From JBJHAX01 sp050480705 (GTDB taxonomy: Bacteria; Actinomycetota; Nitriliruptoria; Nitriliruptorales; Nitriliruptoraceae), in the NCBI GenBank assembly GCA_050480705.1, contig JBJHAX010000007.1, positions 1 to 64,000 on the forward strand: DNA of 64,000 nt, written 5' to 3'. Shown here one piece after another: positions 34,735 to 43,820 of the stretch. A program made the position numbers and the translations under genes. The notes beneath the pieces were generated by a model. That model did not search any database. It was given only the letters and a program-made list of their open reading frames with translations, and was not told where the DNA came from. The stretch's first letter is position 1. Every line of letters begins with the position of its first letter.

Positions 34735-35924
34735 ACGAACGGCGCCGAAGCGAGAACGTCAGCGCGACTGTCGCGGACACGCTGCACGAGTTCGCGATCA
34801 TCGGTGACGACCACGACGGGGTCGTCGGTCGACTCGACCTCGAACACGATTTCGTCGTCGGCGGTGATCGCGGCGTCGGTGAAACGGACCTCGACGTCGG
34901 TGCGTGCGGGTCCGACCCGACCCCCGCTTCTGCGTTCGCCGTCGAACACGATCAACGCACGCACGCCCCGGCGCTGCACGAGCGATGTCGTCAGTCGCAC
35001 GAGCCAGTCACGCTGCTGCTCGAGCTTCTGGCCGGGCTGGTGTTGCAGTGTGACGTTGTAACCGTCGATGATGACCCGTCGGCCGCGTTCGAGCAGGAGA
35101 TCCGCAGCTTCCCGCGTCATGGGTTCCACGCCGTCGGGAAGTGTCGTGGGGCGGCCGGGGCGCACGGCGGCGGTGGGCCGCTCACCTCCAACGGGTGCTC
35201 GTGCGCGGTCCGGCGGCGATTCGGTTGCTGCCGCCATGCGCTCACGCCCACGACGTTCCTCATCGGCACGGCGAAGGCTGCTGAGGTCCTCGCGGAGTCT
35301 GGCCGTCTCGGACTCGTGGCGCCGGTGCTGCCGTTCGAGGGCACGTTCCTGCTCGGCACGTGCGCGTTCGAGTACGCCACGCAACTCGTCGCGCTGCGCC
35401 GTCACCTCTCGCAGCTGCTCACGCACCTGCTCGAGTTCCTCGACCAGGCGGTCCGCCCGTGCCTGCTCCCCTGCGGCGCGACGTTGCGCACGGTCGCGTT
35501 CCTCGCGTGCCCGCTGCAACCGTTCACGTTCCTTGCGTTCCAGCGGCGTCCCCGCGGCTTCGCCGCTGGATCGGTCCTCGTCGGCCGGTGCGGACACCGA
35601 GGCGATGTTCGACATCGCGGTGACGACCTGCGCAGGCGCGTCAGGATCCTCGACGTGGACGGCCAAGGCGTTCCACAGGTCTTCGTCACCTGCCATGAGT
35701 GCGCACAGCTCGCGTCGCCGGCGTCCCCCCGCGAGCCGACCCGGAGGTTCGTCACGCAACTGCACGCCCGAATCGCCCAGCGTCTCATCGGAGCACTCGG
35801 CGAGAACGGCGCGAATGCGGGCGAGCAGCCATGCCCACGCATCGGCATCGAGGTCGAGCAGCGGTCCGGGGTCTCGCGTGGATCCCAGATCACGCGAAGA
35901 CGGATCATGCGATGCTCGGGCCAT
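34719..35924 (-). CDS. NYN/YacP-like ribonuclease domain protein with coiled coil
   Basis: A 401-residue protein. The C-terminal 120 residues are a NYN (PIN-like) domain with VIIDGYNV (D287), LIVFDGE (D328), ADDEIVFEV (D356/D357) and VVTDDREL (D375/D376), the acidic set expected for a metal-dependent RNase; relatives include the YacP/Rae1 group that cuts mRNA on ribosomes. The middle (about 120-240) is a long Glu/Arg-rich coiled coil, and the N-terminal 110 residues are an unrecognised domain. ATG 35922-35924 follows the zinc-ribbon stop by a single base. Confidence 0.8.
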   Translation of the reverse strand: MARASHDPSSRDLGSTRDPGPLLDLDADAWAWLLARIRAVLAECSDETLGDSGVQLRDEPPGRLAGGRRRRELCALMAGDEDLWNALAVHVEDPDAPAQVVTAMSNIASVSAPADEDRSSGEAAGTPLERKERERLQRAREERDRAQRRAAGEQARADRLVEELEQVREQLREVTAQRDELRGVLERARAEQERALERQHRRHESETARLREDLSSLRRADEERRGRERMAAATESPPDRARAPVGGERPTAAVRPGRPTTLPDGVEPMTREAADLLLERGRRVIIDGYNVTLQHQPGQKLEQQRDWLVRLTTSLVQRRGVRALIVFDGERRSGGRVGPARTDVEVRFTDAAITADDEIVFEVESTDDPVVVVTDDRELVQRVRDSRADVLASAPFVWVAR

Positions 35925-35925
35925 G

Positions 35926-36174
35926 TCAACGACCGGCGTTGGGCCGCGTTTCGATGGTCACACCCCCACCGGTGCCGCACCAGTGGCACACCACCGACTC
36001 GATCTGCTCGTCGAGAACGTCTTCTTCCTCGATCCGGTCGCTGCCGGCGAGATCGAAGTGGTGAAAGCGCCGGGTGCGTCTCGCACTGACGACGTCGAAC
36101 CGGGTGACGTTGCCGCAGGCGGCGCAGCGGTAGCGCTCGTGCGTGTCGAGTGGGCGCAGCGGTGTGCTCACCAC
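35926..36174 (-). CDS. small zinc-ribbon protein, start uncertain
   Basis: An 82-residue protein with two CxxC pairs, CAAC and CHWC, separated by about 45 residues that contain RTRRFHHFDLAGSD, so it probably binds one zinc. Function unknown. The frame is open to 36402, but that would overlap the divergent mutM start; I use GTG 36172-36174, and GTG 36199-36201 is another candidate. It lies one base ahead of the NYN gene, so the two are probably linked, perhaps in RNA or translation quality control. Confidence 0.55.
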   Translation of the reverse strand: MVSTPLRPLDTHERYRCAACGNVTRFDVVSARRTRRFHHFDLAGSDRIEEEDVLDEQIESVVCHWCGTGGGVTIETRPNAGR

Positions 36175-36360
36175 GCGCCCGCACGACGCAGACGACCGCA
36201 CAGATGCGACAAGGCGACCTCCCTGCCTGGCGAAGCGCCGGCACACCTGGGCCGGGGCACACCCCGTCGACGTGCCGTACGAGGCGACCGGGCGTGGCGA
36301 GCCTACTGTCCTCGTGGCATCGACCACGACCCGTGACGGTGTCGTGGCAGCCATCCGTTG

Positions 36361-36366
36361 TACGGT
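36361..36366 (+). promoter_or_regulatory. possible -10 element of mutM, leaderless layout
   Basis: TACGGT ends seven bases before the GTG at 36374, with no ribosome-binding site between, as for the other leaderless-looking starts in this window. Confidence 0.4.
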
Positions 36367-36373
36367 CGCGAAC

Positions 36374-37234
36374 GTGCCAGAGCTACCCGAGGTCGAGTCC
36401 ATCCGCCGTCAGCTCGCTCCCGAGCTGACGGGCCGCCGCATCGAGGCGACCTGGTGGGATCCGCACCCGTCCGCGCGGCGTCATGACGTCGCCCGTGCTG
36501 AAGGCATGCGCGTGATCGACGTCACGCGACGCGGCAAGTTCCTCCTGTGCCCTCTGACCGCCGGCGCGCCCCACGACGACAACAGGGCGTCAGGCGCGAT
36601 CGCCGCGCAGCCCGTACTCGAACTCGTGCTGCATCTCGGCATGACGGGGGCATTGAGAATCGAAACTTCTGGGGTCACAGGCCCGCACGATCGTGCGACG
36701 TTGCAGCTCGACGACGGACGTGTCCTGGTGTTCCGCGACGTGCGCCGCTTCGGACGCATCTCGGTCGTCGACGTCGGCGACTACGCCTCGACGATCCCGA
36801 CGCTGGCACGGCTGGGCCCCGAACCGCTCGAGGACGAGTTCGCCGTCGAACCGTTCGCAGCCGCTCTTCGGACGTCAACCGCACCCGTCAAAGCGTTGCT
36901 GCTCGGCCAACGGGTCGTGGCCGGAGTGGGCAACATCTACGCGGACGAGGCCCTGTGGCGTGCAGGCATCGCCCCCGACTCCCGCCACGTCGGCCCGCGC
37001 CGGGCCCAACGTCTGCACACCGCCATCCGGAAGGTGCTCACCGACGCGATCGACCACGAAGGCACCACGTTCCGCGACTACCAGATGGTCAACGGCGCAT
37101 CTGGACGTCATGCGGACCACCTCGACGTCTACGGCAAATCGGGCCTGCCCTGCCGTCGCTGCGGGACGCTTCTGCGACGCAGCATCGTCGCACAACGCGG
37201 CACCACCAGCTGCCCGCGGTGCCAGCGTCGCTGA
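36374..37234 (+). CDS. mutM: formamidopyrimidine-DNA glycosylase
   Basis: Fpg/MutM removes oxidised purines such as 8-oxoguanine and nicks the abasic site. The 286-residue product begins with PELPEVE after the start residue, giving the catalytic Pro2 and Glu3; the conserved lysine lies in RRGKFLL, HLGMTG follows, GNIYADEALW is in the H2TH region, and the C-terminal zinc finger has four cysteines (CRRC then CPRC). Full family length. The Nei subgroup is less likely from the PELPEVE start and zinc finger, though the two subgroups are close. Confidence 0.92.
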   Translation: MPELPEVESIRRQLAPELTGRRIEATWWDPHPSARRHDVARAEGMRVIDVTRRGKFLLCPLTAGAPHDDNRASGAIAAQPVLELVLHLGMTGALRIETSGVTGPHDRATLQLDDGRVLVFRDVRRFGRISVVDVGDYASTIPTLARLGPEPLEDEFAVEPFAAALRTSTAPVKALLLGQRVVAGVGNIYADEALWRAGIAPDSRHVGPRRAQRLHTAIRKVLTDAIDHEGTTFRDYQMVNGASGRHADHLDVYGKSGLPCRRCGTLLRRSIVAQRGTTSCPRCQRR

Positions 37235-37330
37235 CCCCGTCACGCACCCGTGATAGAACACGTGTTCGACGATCGCCCGTGTCATTGCGGCAGGTGCCCT
37301 GCGGGTAGGCGCTGCCGGTGAGGAGGCTCC

Positions 37331-39124
37331 GTGTCCACCGAGCCCGCCCCGTCACCACCCCGGACCGCCTCCACCGTCCACCAGCCGTCGTTTGACGGCC
37401 TCGGCACCCCGCTGATCACGACCACGTTCGTCGTCTTCGACCTCGAGACGACGGGTCTGGCAGCGAACCGTGACCGAATCACCGAGATCGGCGCCGTGAA
37501 GGTCCGGGCCGGCGAGGTCGTCGGGGAGTTCGCGACGTTCGTCGACCCCGGCCGTCCGATTCCCCTGGCCATCACCCGCCTGACGGGCATCGGCGACCAC
37601 GACGTACGTGACGCGCCGAAGATCGACGCGGTCCTTGGCATGTTCCTTCAGTTCCTGGCTGGCGCCACCCTGGTCGCGCACAACGCAGGGTTCGATCTCT
37701 CGTTCCTACGTGCTGCCACACAACGACACGACTACCCGATGCCGTCGGCCACGGTCGTGGACACCGCACGTCTCGCGCGTCGTCTGCTGCGCGACGAAGT
37801 CGCCAACGTCAGGCTCGCGACGCTGGCACACCACTTCGGTGCGGCGACGACGCCGAACCACCGCGCACTCAGTGACGCGCGAGCGACCGTGGAAGTACTG
37901 CACGGACTGATCGAGCGGGCAGGGACGTTCGGCGCAACGACACTGGAGGATCTGTGCGAGCTGGCACGCTCACGTTCCGATCGACGCTTCCGCCGCATCG
38001 GCCTCGTCGCGAACGCTCCTGCCCGGCCTGGCGTCTACCGCTTCGTCGGGGCCCATGGCGAGGTCCTCTACGTCGGCAAAGCGACCGACCTGCGTCAGCG
38101 CCTGCGCAGCTATTTCGGTCGAGACTCCCGCCGGATGGTCGAACAACTTCTCGCCGCCACCCAGTCGGTGACCTGGGTCGAGACGCCGACGCTGCTCGAA
38201 GCCGAGGTCCGCGAGCTTCGCGCGATCCAGGCCCACACGCCCCGGTTCAACCGCAGGTCGACCCGGCCCACCCCTGGCGTGCACATCGCGGTGACCGACG
38301 AGCCGCTGCCCCGATTCGCGATCGTGTCGGCACCCGGGCCCCGGCATAAGCGCACCATCGGGCCCCTCACGTCACGGCGAACCGCGGAGCTCGCGGTCGA
38401 GGCATTGCAAGCCACAACCGGGGTGCGTCCGTGCACGCTACGGCTGCGGCGCGCGCAGAACCACGACCCGTGCCTTCTCAAAGGCCTGGACCGCTGCGCA
38501 GCCCCGTGCGACGGCACCCAGAGCATCGACGACTATGCGGGCGCCCTCGAGCATGCGCTCACGGTGTTCGACGACCCCACCGTCGCACTCCGGGGCTTGG
38601 CGGAGCGAATGCACGAACGTGCCGCACAGCGGCGCTTCGAGGAGGCGACGCGGGTCAGGCGCCAACGTCACGCGTTGGCCGTCGCGTTGGCGTCGCACCG
38701 GCGTCTCAACGCGTTGCGTGACCTGCCCCATCTGGTCGTCGGGTGGCGCCATGCCGACAGGACCGAGGCGATCGTGCTTCGTCACGGAGCGTTGGCCGCA
38801 TCGGCCCGTTGTGCCCCCGATGTCGGGGACCACGAACTGCTCGAGGCCGTATCCGGCCAACCTGCCACACTCGTGAACGACGAGGCGTGTACGGATCCCA
38901 CGGCTGAACTCGTGCTCGTGGCACGTGCTCTCGAACGCAGTGGGGCACGCGTTCTCGACACCAACGGCGTCTTCGCCGAAACGATCGCAGGTGGCCGTGT
39001 CCTCGCGGACACACTCGCTGAGGCACGCGCCGTCGCCCGCATGCGACGCCTCGCGCAGCGTGCCCGGGGCGAGTTCGCCTCCCCGTCCTCACCCTCAGCA
39101 CGGCGGGCGGCGTCGCGGCGCTGA
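37331..39124 (+). CDS. DEDDh 3'-5' exonuclease fused to GIY-YIG (UvrC-N-like) nuclease domain
   Basis: A 597-residue fusion. Residues about 32-200 are a DnaQ-type exonuclease with FDLETTGL (Exo I), HNAGFDLSFL (Exo II) and HRALSDARATVEV (Exo III). From about 230 a GIY-YIG domain begins (ARPGVYRFV then VLYVGKATDLRQRLRSYF), continuing into UvrC-related sequence with NRRSTRPTP. The C-terminal RNase H-like and HhH parts of UvrC are not recognisable, so it is not UvrC itself. The architecture occurs in actinobacteria (for example Rv2191) next to trpD, as here, and points to DNA repair. GTG 37331 has a GAGGAGG ribosome site. Confidence 0.88.
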   Translation: MSTEPAPSPPRTASTVHQPSFDGLGTPLITTTFVVFDLETTGLAANRDRITEIGAVKVRAGEVVGEFATFVDPGRPIPLAITRLTGIGDHDVRDAPKIDAVLGMFLQFLAGATLVAHNAGFDLSFLRAATQRHDYPMPSATVVDTARLARRLLRDEVANVRLATLAHHFGAATTPNHRALSDARATVEVLHGLIERAGTFGATTLEDLCELARSRSDRRFRRIGLVANAPARPGVYRFVGAHGEVLYVGKATDLRQRLRSYFGRDSRRMVEQLLAATQSVTWVETPTLLEAEVRELRAIQAHTPRFNRRSTRPTPGVHIAVTDEPLPRFAIVSAPGPRHKRTIGPLTSRRTAELAVEALQATTGVRPCTLRLRRAQNHDPCLLKGLDRCAAPCDGTQSIDDYAGALEHALTVFDDPTVALRGLAERMHERAAQRRFEEATRVRRQRHALAVALASHRRLNALRDLPHLVVGWRHADRTEAIVLRHGALAASARCAPDVGDHELLEAVSGQPATLVNDEACTDPTAELVLVARALERSGARVLDTNGVFAETIAGGRVLADTLAEARAVARMRRLAQRARGEFASPSSPSARRAASRR

Positions 39125-39154
39125 GCGGCCGGAGGGCGACGAACGTCGGACGCG

Positions 39155-39553
39155 TCAGCCCACGATCGAACCCGGCGGCAGGTCCCCGTCGACGTCGAGC
39201 AGGCGTACGGTGCCGTCGCTCTCGAGCCCGCCGAGCACCAGGAACTGGCTGACGAAACCCGCGATGCGCTTGTCACCGAGATTGACCGCACCCACGACTT
39301 GGCGTCCGACGAGATCGTCGGTCCGGTAGTTGGTGATCTTCGCGCTGGTCCGCAGCACACCGACGTGCGGACCGAAGTCGACGGTGAGTTTGAGTGCCGG
39401 ATCGCGCGCCTCGGGGAACGGTTCGGCGGCGAGCACCGTGCCGATCCGCAGATCGATCGCGGCCAGGTCGCCGAAGTCGACGGCTGGTTTGCGTGGCAGG
39501 TGCTGCGGATCGTAAGGGCTGGCGTCCGGGTCGATGCGATGTGGGTCGTTCAT
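39155..39553 (-). CDS. CsaA-like tRNA-binding domain protein
   Basis: A 132-residue single-domain protein of the EMAP/tRNA-binding OB fold, like CsaA, which binds unfolded proteins or tRNA and has chaperone-like effects. Recognisable segments: FGDLAAIDLRIGTVLAAEPF, KLTVDFGPHVGVLRTSAKIT, GRQVVGAVNLGDKRIAGFVS. ATG 39551-39553 was chosen because the 26-residue lead-in is a normal length; the frame stays open upstream across trpD. It lies 19 bases after trpD ends, in the same direction. Confidence 0.82.
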   Translation of the reverse strand: MNDPHRIDPDASPYDPQHLPRKPAVDFGDLAAIDLRIGTVLAAEPFPEARDPALKLTVDFGPHVGVLRTSAKITNYRTDDLVGRQVVGAVNLGDKRIAGFVSQFLVLGGLESDGTVRLLDVDGDLPPGSIVG

Positions 39554-39572
39554 GGTGTCTCCCGCGACGTGC

Positions 39573-40625
39573 TCAGGACGTCTGGGCGAGTTCCCGGCTG
39601 CGTACGACCCATCGGTCACGCAGGCGTCGTGCTTCGCCGTTTGCGAGCACCTCGCGCGCACGGGCGATGCCTGCTTCGAGGTCGTCGACCGCGCCAGCGA
39701 CATACAGCCCGGCGGCAGCATTGACTGCAACGATGTCGGCCTGCGGGCCCTGCTCTCCGCCGAGAATACGGTCGGCCAGGGCAACGTTCTCCTCGGGGCC
39801 GCCGCCGAGAAGGTCGCTGGGCTGGGCGCGGGGGATGCCGAGCGCAGCCGGATCGAGACCCTGCTCGTGGACACGGCCGTCGCGGACCTCCCACATCCTG
39901 CTCGGGCCGGTGGTCGTGATCTCGTCGAGACCGTCCTCACCCCGAAACACCAGTGCACGTCGACGCCCGAGGCGTGCGAGTGCACCGGCCATCACGGGTG
40001 CGAGGCGTTCGTCGGCGACGCCGACCGCCTGGTGCGGGGCGTCGGCCGGGTTGGACAACGGGCCGAGGATGTTGAACGTCGTCGGGATACCGAGTTGCTG
40101 GCGGATCGGGGCGACCACACGCATCGCGGGATGGAAGGTCCGCGCGAAGAGAAAGCCGATGCCGAGTTCCTCGATGCAACGAGCGACCGCCTCGGGTGGC
40201 AGTTCGATCGCGACCCCCCACGCCTCGAGCAGGTCTGCGCTGCCACAACGCCCCGACGCGGCCCGGTTGCCGTGCTTGGCGACCGGCAGCCCGCAGGCAG
40301 CCACCACCACGGCCGCGATCGTCGAGATGTTGAACGTCCCCGCGCGATCGCCACCGGTCCCCACGATGTCGACGAGCTGATCCGCCAGCCGGGCGTCGAC
40401 GTCGATCGGTTCCGCCGCGTCGACCATCGCACGCACGAATCCGGCGATCTCCTCGTCGGATTCGCCTTTGGCGCGCAGTCCGACGAGCAGCGCGGCGATG
40501 ACGGGAGGCTCCGCGTCGCCGCGCATCACGGCGGTCATCACTTCGGCCGCGCGCGCCTCGGTGAGGTCCTCACCCGCGACCAGCGCCCCGAGCACCTGCG
40601 GCCATTCGATGGTGGCGTCGTCCAC
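39573..40625 (-). CDS. trpD: anthranilate phosphoribosyltransferase
   Basis: TrpD transfers a phosphoribosyl group from PRPP to anthranilate in tryptophan synthesis. The 350-residue product has the PRPP-binding GTGGD (89-93), NISTIAAVVVAACG, and KHGNRAASG (117-125). Other trp genes are not in the window, matching the stand-alone trpD seen here in other actinobacteria. GTG 40623-40625 has AGGAGG ten bases ahead. The spacer behind it contains two small inverted repeats (GGCCAC/GTGGCC and CTGTC/GACAG), without a leader peptide. Confidence 0.94.
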   Translation of the reverse strand: MDDATIEWPQVLGALVAGEDLTEARAAEVMTAVMRGDAEPPVIAALLVGLRAKGESDEEIAGFVRAMVDAAEPIDVDARLADQLVDIVGTGGDRAGTFNISTIAAVVVAACGLPVAKHGNRAASGRCGSADLLEAWGVAIELPPEAVARCIEELGIGFLFARTFHPAMRVVAPIRQQLGIPTTFNILGPLSNPADAPHQAVGVADERLAPVMAGALARLGRRRALVFRGEDGLDEITTTGPSRMWEVRDGRVHEQGLDPAALGIPRAQPSDLLGGGPEENVALADRILGGEQGPQADIVAVNAAAGLYVAGAVDDLEAGIARAREVLANGEARRLRDRWVVRSRELAQTS

Positions 40626-40728
40626 GTCGTGTCGTCCTCCTGCGCTGGGCCACCGTGGCCAATCCCCGGACAGCGCGAACCTGATGTCGATGCCCTCGAC
40701 CTGTCACGAGCGGACAGGCAGGTGCGTT

Positions 40729-41172
40729 TCAGGGTTCGAGTCCGGCCGCCGCGCGCACCTGCGCACGCGTCGCCGCGGCATCTCCGTGCGGCGGCGCCGG
40801 CTCGACAGCGACCTCGGCGAGCCGCGCAATCAACTCGAAAGTGTCCACCGGCTTGAGCAGCATCGCATTGGCGCCGGCCCATGCCGTCAACCAGGCATCC
40901 TGGGGCCGGGAGGCCAGCACGATCGACGGGATCGGCGTGCGCCCGTCGAGTTCGAAACGTTGACGCAGGTCGTAGAGCGCCGCGTATCCGCCGCGCGGAT
41001 CGAGATCGCCGTCGACGACCAGCACATCGAACTGCTCACCGTCGTCGACGACCAGACGCCTCAGGTGTGTGACATTGTCGACCTCGACGGCCTCGACGGC
41101 CTCGAGCAACCCCATCGCGGACACCACACGCGACCGTTCGGCCGCGTCCTCACCGACCACGAGCACCCGCAT
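40729..41172 (-). CDS. stand-alone response-regulator receiver protein
   Basis: A 147-residue protein with the receiver fold: acidic pair E8/D9 in VVGEDA, candidate phosphoacceptor D54 in VLVVDGDLD, and K107 in LLKPVD. The usual conserved Thr/Ser at the end of strand 4 seems to be Ser or Ala in IVLASRP. There is no output domain, and no histidine kinase is nearby, so its partner is unknown. ATG 41170-41172 follows GGGAG at 8 bases. Confidence 0.78.
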   Translation of the reverse strand: MRVLVVGEDAAERSRVVSAMGLLEAVEAVEVDNVTHLRRLVVDDGEQFDVLVVDGDLDPRGGYAALYDLRQRFELDGRTPIPSIVLASRPQDAWLTAWAGANAMLLKPVDTFELIARLAEVAVEPAPPHGDAAATRAQVRAAAGLEP

Positions 41173-41288
41173 CGCACATGCTCCCGACAACTGGTTGACG
41201 ACGCGACACTACCCGCGCCGAGGCCGCGACGGTCACGCAGGCGCGTCGGGATGTGACGCCGGACCGTGTTCGGAAACCGGCGCACATC

Positions 41289-41294
41289 TATGGT
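41289..41294 (+). promoter_or_regulatory. possible -10 element of the cysteine desulfurase, leaderless layout
   Basis: TATGGT ends six bases before ATG 41301 with no ribosome-binding site. The layout matches the other leaderless-looking starts here. Confidence 0.4.
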
Positions 41295-41300
41295 GGTCGC

Positions 41301-42446
41301 ATGCCGACCGAGCTCTACCTCGACTACGCATCCCGCTGGCCGCTGAGACCAGAGGCGAGGCAGGCGTGGAACGACGCGCAGGCGCTGGTCCTGGGCGACC
41401 CCGCGCGTGCTCACGGTCCGGGCAGGCGCGCCGAGCAGTTGCTGCACAGCGCTACCGAGACGACTGCCGCGGCGCTCGGTGCCGACGCGCGCGACGTCGT
41501 GTGGACCTCCGGCGGCACCGAATCCGTGCACTCCGCGGTGCTGGGCACGGCACGGGCCGCCGTCCGCGCAGGGTCACCTCGGCGCCACCTGGTCGTCTCG
41601 GCCGTCGAGCACTCGAGCGTGCTGCGTGCGGCACAGCGATTGCGCGACGAGCACGGCTTCCGCCTCGACATCGTCGACGTCGACGGCGCGGGGCAGGTCG
41701 ATCCCGAACGTGTCGCCGCCCTGGTCGACGGCGAGACCCTCGCAGTCCATCTCCAGCACGCCAACCACGAGATCGGCACGCTGCAGCCCACCCACGAGGT
41801 GTCGTCAATCGCACGACGCCACGGCGCGCTGCTGCACGTCGACGCCTGCCAGTCGGTCGGTCAGCTCGGCGTCACGCTCGAACAGCTCGGCGCCGACCTG
41901 CTGTCGGCTTCCTCGGCGAAATTCGGTGGCCCGGCCGGCGTCGGGCTCCTCGCGCTCGGTCCTGCAGCGCGCCTCGATCCTCTGTTCGAAGGTGACGAAC
42001 AGCAGCGGCGCCGCCGCGCCGGCCAGCTCGACGTCGCGGCGGTCGCTGCCGCCGCTGTTGCACTCGAAATCGCGCGCAGCGAGATGCAGCAGGTGCATGC
42101 CCGGCGCGAAGTCACACGGCGACGGCTTCGTGAGGCGCTGGCCGACGTCGAGGACGTGCAGGTGCACGGGCCCCTCGCAGATGCCCATCCGGGCATCGTC
42201 GCCGTCAGCGCGTTGTACGTCGACGGCGCCGGCCTGCTGAGTGAACTCGCACGCGCGGGCTACGCGGCGCATTCGGGTTCGTCGTGCGCCTCCGAATCGG
42301 GAGCCCCGTCCCACGTGCTCGTCGCCACAGGCGGGCTCACACACGGCCACGTGCGATTCTCGTTCGGTGGCGATCTCTCCTCCGAGGACGTCGACGACCT
42401 CGTCGCCGCCTACCGCGAGATCGTCAGCGGCCTCCGGCGCTCCTGA
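41301..42446 (+). CDS. cysteine desulfurase (IscS/NifS-like)
   Basis: A 381-residue PLP enzyme that takes sulfur from cysteine as an enzyme persulfide. It starts with MPTELYLDYASRWPLRPEA, has the HSSV histidine (H104), the HANHEIGTLQP segment, D181 against the PLP ring, the Schiff-base lysine K207 in SSAKFGG and the sulfur-accepting cysteine C329 in SGSSCASESG. The N-terminal substrate region differs from the usual DNxAT, reading DYASRWP. Its neighbours, a UspA-like protein and a TusA-like sulfur carrier, suggest the persulfide is passed on locally (inference). ATG 41301 sits six bases behind a -10. Confidence 0.9.
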   Translation: MPTELYLDYASRWPLRPEARQAWNDAQALVLGDPARAHGPGRRAEQLLHSATETTAAALGADARDVVWTSGGTESVHSAVLGTARAAVRAGSPRRHLVVSAVEHSSVLRAAQRLRDEHGFRLDIVDVDGAGQVDPERVAALVDGETLAVHLQHANHEIGTLQPTHEVSSIARRHGALLHVDACQSVGQLGVTLEQLGADLLSASSAKFGGPAGVGLLALGPAARLDPLFEGDEQQRRRRAGQLDVAAVAAAAVALEIARSEMQQVHARREVTRRRLREALADVEDVQVHGPLADAHPGIVAVSALYVDGAGLLSELARAGYAAHSGSSCASESGAPSHVLVATGGLTHGHVRFSFGGDLSSEDVDDLVAAYREIVSGLRRS

Positions 42447-42641
42447 CCTTGCCGATACGCGAGGCGGCGCGACGTCGGGCACGGCGTAGCAGGGGTCATG
42501 GCGGTACCGTCAGATCAGCCGATCGTCGGCGTCGCTGTCCCGTTGGCGGGCGCACGCTCGCCTCGGTCAGTGCACGTGTCGGCGTTCGTGGTGGCCACCG
42601 GCCCGAAGCACGGACGCAGTCACCTTCGATGGGAGGCGGAC

Positions 42642-43820
42642 ATGTCCGGTGACGGCCGGGGCCGCTCGATCCTCGTTCCGGTGGCCAATCCCGCGTCGGT
42701 GCCGCCGCTGCTCGACTGTGCGGCACGTCTCGCGCGGCCCGATGGCGGGCAGCTGCACATCGTGACTGTGCTGAACACCTCGGCGCCCGCCGACGAGCAC
42801 GCGTACGCCTGGCAGGGCCTTGCCGACGCGGAGGCGCTCAGCGACGAACTGGGCGTCAGCGTGCGAGGCCGGGTCGTGGAAGCTGACGATCCCGCGTCAG
42901 GCGTCCTCGATGCGGTCGCGACCGTCGACGCCTCGCTGGTGCTCATGGGATGGCGCGGCATAAGTTCGACGTCCGATGTGTTCGGGCGCCTCATCGACCA
43001 CATCGTCGGGCGTTCGACCGTTCCCCTTGCAATCTTGCGGCTTGGAACCGTCGCCTACCAGCGCGTGTTGCTTCCCATTTCCCCTGACCATCTTCTGCCC
43101 GGCGGCGGCAACGGTCTCGCACTCGCAACCGATCTCGCCGCGCGGTTGCGCGTGTCGCTGCGCGAACCGACGACCGTGCTGCGTACCGGGGAACGCGATG
43201 TGGAACTGCCCGACGACGTTGCTCGGCTCGGTGACCGGGTGCACCACGATCCTCGACGGACCCACCAGGCTGTCGAAGCGTTCGCACGGCCCGACCATCT
43301 CATCGTCGCCGCAGTCGCCCCCACCGTGTCCGGACTTCGTGGAGCGACAACCCATCTGGCGTGGGCCGCTCCGGATGCAACGCTGCTCGTCGCCGTCGAT
43401 GTCGGCCCCAGCGGTGGTGATCCCGACGACCAGGATCTCGTGGAAGCAGTCGAGCAGGCCGGCAGGCCGGCGCCCGTGACGTCCGAAGGGTCTGGCACCA
43501 ACGGTTCGGTGCGCATCGCGGTCACCGTGCGCCTGCCCGAGACCGGCGACGTGACCCCCGAGATGGTCGAACGCGTCCTTGGCGCGGCCGGCACGACCGA
43601 CCACCTGATGGCCTGGTGGCCTGCAGAAGATCCGCGGCCGCACGTACGCATCACCGTGGCCGTGCGGGCGTCAGGCCCCAACAAGGCCATTGCCCGGGTC
43701 ATGACCGCAGTTCACGACGCGCCGCAACTCGAGGGTGCAGAGATCTCTTACGACGTCGAACACGACGCCGGCACGCCGGCCGCATCGCGCGCGTCAGGTG
43801 AGCGGGCCGTCCGCCGATGA
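42642..43820 (+). CDS. tandem universal-stress-protein-like protein
   Basis: A 392-residue protein with two UspA-type repeats: residues about 5-125 (RSILVPVANPASVPPLLD, VLMGWRGISSTSDVFG, TVPLAILRLG) and about 130-265 (YQRVLLPISPDHLLPGGGN, LIVAAVAPTVSGL). A further 110 residues at the C-terminus are not recognised. Such proteins bind ATP or are regulatory; here the GxxxxG-type nucleotide loops are incomplete. I place the start at ATG 42642, five bases after GGAGG; an ATG at 42498 would add 48 residues lacking family similarity. Its stop overlaps the TusA-like start (ATGA). Confidence 0.7.
   Translation: MSGDGRGRSILVPVANPASVPPLLDCAARLARPDGGQLHIVTVLNTSAPADEHAYAWQGLADAEALSDELGVSVRGRVVEADDPASGVLDAVATVDASLVLMGWRGISSTSDVFGRLIDHIVGRSTVPLAILRLGTVAYQRVLLPISPDHLLPGGGNGLALATDLAARLRVSLREPTTVLRTGERDVELPDDVARLGDRVHHDPRRTHQAVEAFARPDHLIVAAVAPTVSGLRGATTHLAWAAPDATLLVAVDVGPSGGDPDDQDLVEAVEQAGRPAPVTSEGSGTNGSVRIAVTVRLPETGDVTPEMVERVLGAAGTTDHLMAWWPAEDPRPHVRITVAVRASGPNKAIARVMTAVHDAPQLEGAEISYDVEHDAGTPAASRASGERAVRR

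Noticed and set aside
39573..40728. Leader peptide or attenuator before trpD
   Set aside because: Only small inverted repeats and no Trp-rich ORF in the 103-base spacer.
42498..42641. 48-residue N-terminal extension of the Usp-like protein from ATG 42498
   Set aside because: No family similarity, and a far better ribosome site (GGAGG) lies before ATG 42642.
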